From Azophilus sp965221465 (GTDB lineage: Bacteria; Pseudomonadota; Gammaproteobacteria; Pseudomonadales; Azotimanducaceae), in contig OZ244892.1 in NCBI GenBank assembly GCA_965221465.1, positions 2,046,001 through 2,110,000 on the forward strand: DNA of 64,000 bases, read 5' to 3'. Position 1 is the first letter of the stretch. Each line of letters opens with the position of its first letter. Under the pieces are notes generated by a model that worked only from the letters and a program-made list of their open reading frames with translations, was not told the origin of the DNA and ran no database searches. A program made the translations under genes and the position numbers. This document shows positions 59,429-64,000 of this stretch, piece after piece.

Positions 59429-60355
59429 ATGGACAAGGATTCCGCCGCAAGAGAACGTGTTCTCAGAGAGATCGAAAGCCGGGGTCTCAACGACAACCTG
59501 ACAGAACTCGTTACGCTGGGTTACACCGTCATTCCAGCCGTTCTTTCCACGAAGACCGTGGAACGCGCGAAAGCCGCCATCCTGCGTCGAGTAGAGAAAG
59601 TAACGGGAAACCGAATCGATCCTGCGACGGCAACCGCCGCTGACTTCAACGGCATGGTCTACCAGCACTACGTGATGTTCGAGGACCCCGTGTTTCCCGA
59701 AATTCTGCTGGAGCCACGCCCCCTGGCCCTGATCACTTACCTGCTGGGGGAAAGCTGCGTACTCTCTTCCATGGGCAGCCACTTCCGAGGTCCGGGTGGA
59801 TTGCCACTGCCGATGCATACCGATTCCGCACCCGCAGGCATGAATGAGACAGCGTTGGTGGCCAACTGCAACTATGCGCTCACACCCTACACCGCCGAAC
59901 AGGGCGCTCTCGCTGTTACCCCTGGCAGCCACAGAAAATACCGTGCCCCGACGCCACACGAAAACTGGATGGCAGGCTCTCGGACCTTTGCCGATTTTGT
60001 TGCACAACATCCGGATGCCGAAACCATCGATACGGTCGAGTGGTCGGCTCCGCCTGGTTCCGTAACCATGGAACTCGACCCGGGCGATGCAATCGTCTTC
60101 CATGGTAATACGTGGCACGGCAGCTGGCGTCGCGATGTGCCTGGTACCAGGATCAACCTGGCAGCCTACTTCTGCAGATCGCACATCGCCACGCAGGAAA
60201 GACGTCGCGACGACCGCTATCCCGAGGTTTTTGAACGGTATGCCAACGAACCCCGATTTGCACAGCTGATGGGCGAAAACGTATTTGCCGGCTGGCGCGA
60301 AGAAGGTCCCGACTACAGTCGACTGGCAAGCCAGCCCATGGGCGCTTACGACTAA
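59429..60355 (+). CDS. Phytanoyl-CoA dioxygenase (PhyH) family protein
   Basis: The 308-residue Fe(II)/2-oxoglutarate oxygenase has iron ligands in LPMHTDSAPAG (His and Asp) and in FHGNTWHGSWRR (distal His), with the Arg for 2-oxoglutarate just after (PGTRINLAAYF). GAR-like ALAVTPGSHRKYRAP is the usual loop. GAGGT precedes ATG 59429. The substrate is unknown; relatives hydroxylate lipids, small metabolites or natural products. It is convergent with a second, diverged PhyH gene at 60461. Confidence 0.85.
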   Translation: MDKDSAARERVLREIESRGLNDNLTELVTLGYTVIPAVLSTKTVERAKAAILRRVEKVTGNRIDPATATAADFNGMVYQHYVMFEDPVFPEILLEPRPLALITYLLGESCVLSSMGSHFRGPGGLPLPMHTDSAPAGMNETALVANCNYALTPYTAEQGALAVTPGSHRKYRAPTPHENWMAGSRTFADFVAQHPDAETIDTVEWSAPPGSVTMELDPGDAIVFHGNTWHGSWRRDVPGTRINLAAYFCRSHIATQERRRDDRYPEVFERYANEPRFAQLMGENVFAGWREEGPDYSRLASQPMGAYD

Positions 60356-60460
60356 AAACCACTGCCTGGCGCGGAACCAGTTCACGTTCGAATTGGCTGA
60401 AAGCGGACGCGATCAGCTCAGTAGCATTCGGCAGTTCGGAGTCTTCAACGAGTGTGCCGG

Positions 60461-61435
60461 TCACGGGGTGACCGGTGGGTCGATGTCGTGCGGCGGCTTA
60501 CCCTTTACGTGCGGAAACCAACCCATCCCGTACTTGACCCGTTCCGTGTTGTCTGTCGTCGGGTAAGGCGCCAGACCGTTCAACCCGAGTACCTGCGTGA
60601 GCAAATCCGGTGCAACGCAGTCATCGGCAAGTTCAGGCCTGAAACCATTCATCACGTCTTCCTGCGGCAGAATGCTGGGATGGCGGTAGTAATTGGCGAG
60701 CGTCAGTCGCATACCGGGGTTCCGACGAGGATAGGCGCCATGCCAGGTTGCGCCGTGCCAGACGATCAGCGAGCCCTTCGGTGCCTCGGCAGCAACTGCC
60801 CGCTCGAATGCACCGGCGGGAGGTCTTCCCTGTACCCGGTGCGAACCGGGTACGTAAGCAAGCGCTCCGTCGTCTTTCGAGTAATCTGTCAGGCACCAGG
60901 TTGCATTAGCGTTGAATGCCGTTGCTCCCCACGGCTGCGGTACCTGTAACTGATCGCTGTGCAGTCCGAGGTTTTTGCCGTAACCGAACTCGCCCTGCCA
61001 CTTCACGAAAGCATTGCTGCTGCTGAGCATCGGCTGGATATTCATGGTGTGTTCAACGAGCGCCAGTGCTACCGGATTGACGATCAGGTCGCGAAAGACA
61101 CGATGTCGACTGGCCAGCGATTGCAACTGAAATTGTGTGACATCGCCAATCTCACCGGCAGCGTCGAGGTCGCCCAGGTGCAATCCGAATGGCGGTGCCG
61201 GCCATTCCAGCTCTTCAGCGGGACCGTGCTCGAGACTGAAGCTGCTGCCGGTTATGTTCTCGGCATCCGCCAACAACAGTTGAATTGCAGTATCGAGCTC
61301 AGCCGGTGAGACGCCCGTCTCTTCCGGCGGAACGATGGCAAGGCCGTCCAGCTCGAGCTGCAGAACATAGGGCTCCAGCTGCAGCTTCCTGGCCGCATCT
61401 CCCAGCTTTCGAACCCGATGTCGCGCAAAAGTCAC
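60461..61435 (-). CDS. Phytanoyl-CoA dioxygenase (PhyH) family protein
   Basis: GTG 61435 has GGAGG seven bases upstream and overlaps the stop of the esterase-like gene (GTGA), so I prefer it to a longer frame. The 324-residue protein has iron ligands in NLGLHSDQLQVP (His, Asp) and WHGATWHGAYPRR, followed by PGMRLTLANYYR. The loop ALAYVPGSHRVQGRP is like that of the 59429 protein, but overall identity is low. It is probably another 2-oxoglutarate-dependent hydroxylase of unknown substrate, co-transcribed with the truncated hydrolase. Confidence 0.85.
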   Translation of the reverse strand: MTFARHRVRKLGDAARKLQLEPYVLQLELDGLAIVPPEETGVSPAELDTAIQLLLADAENITGSSFSLEHGPAEELEWPAPPFGLHLGDLDAAGEIGDVTQFQLQSLASRHRVFRDLIVNPVALALVEHTMNIQPMLSSSNAFVKWQGEFGYGKNLGLHSDQLQVPQPWGATAFNANATWCLTDYSKDDGALAYVPGSHRVQGRPPAGAFERAVAAEAPKGSLIVWHGATWHGAYPRRNPGMRLTLANYYRHPSILPQEDVMNGFRPELADDCVAPDLLTQVLGLNGLAPYPTTDNTERVKYGMGWFPHVKGKPPHDIDPPVTP

Positions 61436-61971
61436 TGCACTTCCTCCGCCTGGCAGGAAACCGGTTTCGTTGGCGGCAGTTCTGCATAGGCACGATCGAG
61501 TGCAGGGTCTCCCTTGGCGAGATCGCGCAGAGGCTTCCCGAACTGCTGGTGAGCCCATGCTGGAAGCTCATCGATAACAAACTGCTCCCAGGCCCCGCCA
61601 TACCAGCTTCCGCCACCCGAGCTGAACGAGACCATCACGAGCGGCGGCAGATCACCGGCGTCCCAGAGCTTCTGCCAGGTCGGCAGCATCCGGGTCAGCG
61701 AGTTTCTGTTCATGCCGCCACCGTGGAGGTGAATCAGGAGCGGTAGCTCGCCGTCTGCCTTCTTGTATCCCGGTGGCAGGATCACCGACATGGGCACGCT
61801 GGTACCCATGATCTTCGAGTCGAGATCGAAATACTCTGCGCGCGCGTCTCCGCCAGGGCTTCCGGCAGACACCGTCGACGAAATCGATAGACAGGCCATG
61901 GCGAGCATTCGACCCGCAGCGTTCGCATAACGGTGAAGGCCGCTTGACCAAGGCATTGTTCTTACGCTCAT
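61432..61971 (-). CDS. Truncated esterase-D-like alpha/beta hydrolase
   Basis: ATG 61971 gives a 179-residue exported protein (signal around AGRMLAMACLSISSTVSAGS). The start of the fold is present: MGTSVPMSVILPPGYKKADG, LPLLIHLHGGGMNRNS and WEQFVIDELPAWAHQQFG. The expected next segment with the nucleophile elbow (GxSxGG) and the later Asp and His are absent. The chain jumps to LRDLAKGDPALDRAYAELPP and stops. The gene therefore looks internally deleted and is probably catalytically dead, yet it remains coupled to the PhyH gene downstream. Confidence 0.65.
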   Translation of the reverse strand: MSVRTMPWSSGLHRYANAAGRMLAMACLSISSTVSAGSPGGDARAEYFDLDSKIMGTSVPMSVILPPGYKKADGELPLLIHLHGGGMNRNSLTRMLPTWQKLWDAGDLPPLVMVSFSSGGGSWYGGAWEQFVIDELPAWAHQQFGKPLRDLAKGDPALDRAYAELPPTKPVSCQAEEVQ

Positions 61972-62586
61972 TCTTCTGCTCTTCTCTATGAAATTGGATT
62001 GACGTGTCGAACTGTCGTGCGACAAACACAAGAGAAATTCTTGCGCGTAACGAAGCAGGCTTGCAGGTGATGAAGTACCCGATTTTAGGTCATTTTCGGA
62101 CGATGGCGAAGCAGCCGCCCCACCCTCGGCATCGATCTGCAATCCAGGTACCCATTTCGACAAGCCATCGACAAGCCATCAAGGCTATTGACATCAAACG
62201 CCTCTATTGTTTCTCTATCGAACGCTTAAACAATGACAGTGGCAGCCAGAAGACTTACCTCCTGCTTTCGAGCGGAAACAACAATCTCTTCCGGCTAGGC
62301 ATTCGCGCTCTCTCGCGAACGGGTCGGGCTCGATGGACCTGTTCGTCCGCGAACGCAAAAGGGCTGCAAAGACGCGTGAAAACACCGGGCAAGCGGGGCA
62401 AGAGCGCAAAATTGTCGTACTTGAAAGCACAGTTGACCAACCTCTACGCACATGGCTCTGGCCCGCATCGGTAACCGACTTTCGCCGCGAGGGCGTCGAC
62501 GTTTCGTCGCTGAAGCAAAACGCGCCGTCCTGCGCGGCCACGCGGTCAGACTATCGCCGTATTGATTTCGTTCCTTGCTTGCCGAA
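61972..62586. other. Gene-free stretch with repeat fragments
   Basis: There are 615 bases between divergent genes. The left part is AT-richer and may hold promoters (TTGACA near 62187). TGTCGAACTGTCGTGCGACA near 62003-62022 has inverted TGTCG/CGACA arms. From ~62460 on it carries REP-like pieces. I see no gene. Confidence 0.5.
62463..62550. repeat. REP-like short repeat, copy 2
   Basis: CCCGCATCGGTAACCGACTT resembles the arm of the 180-bp element at 28748. The following GACGTTTCGTCGCTGAAGCA plus AAACGCGCCGTCCTGCG matches 31055-31095. A half copy (CCCGCATCCGTTACCAC) lies at ~59335. Confidence 0.65.
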
Positions 62587-63192
62587 ATGCAACCCCACTC
62601 TGAACGCTCGTCGGGCTCGAGGCACCTCGCCGGCGGCGCCGTCATCCTCGCGGCCGGGAAATCCAAGCGTTTCGGCAGCGACAAGCGCCTGTTTCAACTG
62701 TCGGACGGCCGCACCATGCTGGAGACCACCCTGGCGGTTTACCGAGAGGCCTTCGATACGGTTTTTGTAGTGCTGCAGCCGGCGGACGAAGCCCGATTGC
62801 CGCTGCCGGGCGGGCGATTGCTGCCTGACGACGTGCAGGCGGTCCATGCGCCCGACGCGGCACTCGGCATGGGCCACTCCCTGGCAGCGGGCATTCGTGC
62901 AGGCCGGAGCCTCGACTTTCTATTCGTTGCGCTGGCGGACATGCCTGACGTTCGGGCCGAAACACTGCAACGCCTGCAGGAGGCGATGGACGGAACCGCC
63001 TCCATCGTACAACCGATCTACCGGGGAACGCCGGGGCACCCCGTCGGCTTCGGGAGCTTCTACTTCCGGGAACTGGAGCTTCTGACTGGCGACATCGGCG
63101 CAAAACGGGTCATTGCGGCGAACCGCCGCCAAGTAGCGCGGCTCGATGTCGACGACCCCGGCGTTCTCACCGACTTCGACGTCCCACCCTGA
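62587..63192 (+). CDS. MocA-like molybdenum cofactor cytidylyl/nucleotidyltransferase
   Basis: I use ATG 62587 (TTG 62575 is possible); 201 residues. The nucleotide-binding start GAVILAAGKSKRFGSDKRLF is diagnostic of the MobA/MocA fold. FLFVALADMPDV carries the metal-binding Asp, and GTPGHPVGFGS is the GxPxxP-like cofactor loop of MocA. MocA makes the cytosine dinucleotide form of the cofactor used by xanthine-dehydrogenase-type enzymes, which fits the xdhC gene upstream. A target hydroxylase is not visible in the window. Confidence 0.85.
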   Translation: MQPHSERSSGSRHLAGGAVILAAGKSKRFGSDKRLFQLSDGRTMLETTLAVYREAFDTVFVVLQPADEARLPLPGGRLLPDDVQAVHAPDAALGMGHSLAAGIRAGRSLDFLFVALADMPDVRAETLQRLQEAMDGTASIVQPIYRGTPGHPVGFGSFYFRELELLTGDIGAKRVIAANRRQVARLDVDDPGVLTDFDVPP

Positions 63193-63443
63193 TCGGGCGC
63201 CGATTTCAGTGCCGGATTCAATACCCCCGCCCAGTCGGCGCGCCCCGTCGAGGTTGCTGCGGCACGTTTCGTAGCAACTGAGGTCGTACCGAATTAGTCG
63301 TTCGCCGCCACATGTCTTGGATTCCGCTTGCCAAGAATATCGCACACGGTGAATTCAGATGGGTGAGATATCGGGCCTTCGAACGGCGATAGGCCAGCCC
63401 CCGCGTATAATTCGGCACCCAGCCACACAGCGGGTATCCCAAC

Positions 63444-64000
63444 ATGATCAACGTGCCGGTTTGCATTGTCGGCTGCGGCCCCATCGGGCTTACGGGCGCT
63501 TTGCTGCTTTCGAGATTCGGCGTCAATACCCTGCTTATTGAGAGGCGCGGCGAGGCCAACACCCATCCCCGGTCCAGGTTCGTAGACACCAACACCATGG
63601 AGCTCATGCGGTTCCTCGGCTTGGAAAAGGCGGTGGAGCAGACCGGGCTCGGCCCCGACTGGACGGCCTGCAACCGCTGGTTCAACGCACTGACGGGCGA
63701 TCAGATCGCCGCAATTCCCAGCCCCACATTCCACACGGTGCCGCGCAGCACCAGCCCCACGATGCCCGTCATGACCTGCCAGGACTACGTGGAAAGCGTG
63801 CTGTTGGCGAAAGCCAGGGACGATCCTCGCATTGAAATGCGCTACCGAACCGAAGCCCTCGAGATCAGCCAGGATGAGCAAGGCGCCACCGTGGTCATCC
63901 GGGATTTGACCTCCGACCAAAGGAGCACCGTTCGCGCCGACTACCTGCTCGGCACCGATGGCCCGCACAGCTTCGTGCGCCAAGCCATCGGCAGCGAACT
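63444..64000 (+). CDS. FAD-dependent aromatic-type monooxygenase (3' end beyond window)
   Basis: ATG 63444 opens a frame that runs off the end of the window (185 residues seen). The N-terminus is a dinucleotide-binding motif (VPVCIVGCGPIGLTGALLLS) followed by LLIERR. RSRFVDTNTMELMRFLGL is the conserved segment of PHBH/UbiH-type flavin monooxygenases, and DYLLGTDGPHSFVRQAIG is their DG motif. It hydroxylates an aromatic or related substrate with NAD(P)H. The 250 bases upstream of it show nothing. Confidence 0.85.
   Translation, partial: MINVPVCIVGCGPIGLTGALLLSRFGVNTLLIERRGEANTHPRSRFVDTNTMELMRFLGLEKAVEQTGLGPDWTACNRWFNALTGDQIAAIPSPTFHTVPRSTSPTMPVMTCQDYVESVLLAKARDDPRIEMRYRTEALEISQDEQGATVVIRDLTSDQRSTVRADYLLGTDGPHSFVRQAIGSE

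Noticed and set aside
1..64000. tRNA or rRNA genes, prophage integrase or complete insertion sequence
   Set aside because: I looked for tRNA-like cloverleaf ends, rRNA cores and intact transposase or integrase motifs and saw none; only the istB fragment points to an IS.

Overview
The window reads as chromosome from a GC-rich, aerobic, heterotrophic gammaproteobacterium, probably marine. The grounds are a large Alteromonas-type TonB-dependent receptor, GH16 glycoside hydrolases with S1 sulfatases (a seaweed galactan diet), an M1 aminopeptidase, an XdhC/MocA molybdenum-hydroxylase maturation pair and a giant autotransporter-like adhesin. The taxonomic call is inference. Gene-dense operons alternate with scarred accessory DNA full of truncated genes, short duplications and dispersed intergenic repeats.

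Layout. 1-8.7 kb: a 3-oxo-glycoside type sugar pathway (gluconate-2-dehydrogenase subunit 3-like protein, two DUF1080 proteins, Gfo/Idh/MocA oxidoreductase, TIM-barrel isomerase). It is split by an IS21 istB remnant and a two-gene module (SF1 helicase plus DUF2290 protein) that may be a defence system. 9.5-22.2 kb: one 4246-residue secreted repeat protein with about 14 FN3 domains, three copies of an unrecognised ~150-residue domain, cadherin-like and He_PIG-like repeats, and a C-terminal beta-barrel. 22.2-25.6 kb: a gene graveyard (GST, DUF1993, TetR and DUF3604 fragments) around a crotonase gene and an intact Fic protein. The Fic protein has an AbiEi-like N-terminus and is preceded by four motifs spaced exactly 24 bp apart.

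25.6-50.0 kb: a sulfated-galactan (carrageenan- or porphyran-like) utilisation locus. It holds a sugar transporter, a GH16 enzyme, a sulfatase-GH16 fusion, two more sulfatases, a FadR-type regulator, a surface lipoprotein, a TonB receptor, an FG-GAP/ASPIC protein and monosaccharide genes (two enolase-superfamily dehydratase/cycloisomerases, an SMP-30 lactonase, an SDR). A permease and an orphan BrnA antitoxin, flanked by repeats, interrupt it. Three copies of a palindrome AAACAT-N3-ATGTTT lie before the transporter, before the TonB receptor and in the divergent enolase/lactonase promoter, and so define a likely local regulon.

50.1-57.5 kb: a NatAB-like ABC exporter, pepN, an AAA-ATPase/PD-(D/E)XK protein and a DUF805 protein, with displaced fragments of pepN on both sides. 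57.6-64 kb: dispersed repeats, xdhC, two phytanoyl-CoA dioxygenase-like genes, a damaged esterase, a mocA-like gene and the start of an FAD monooxygenase that runs off the window.
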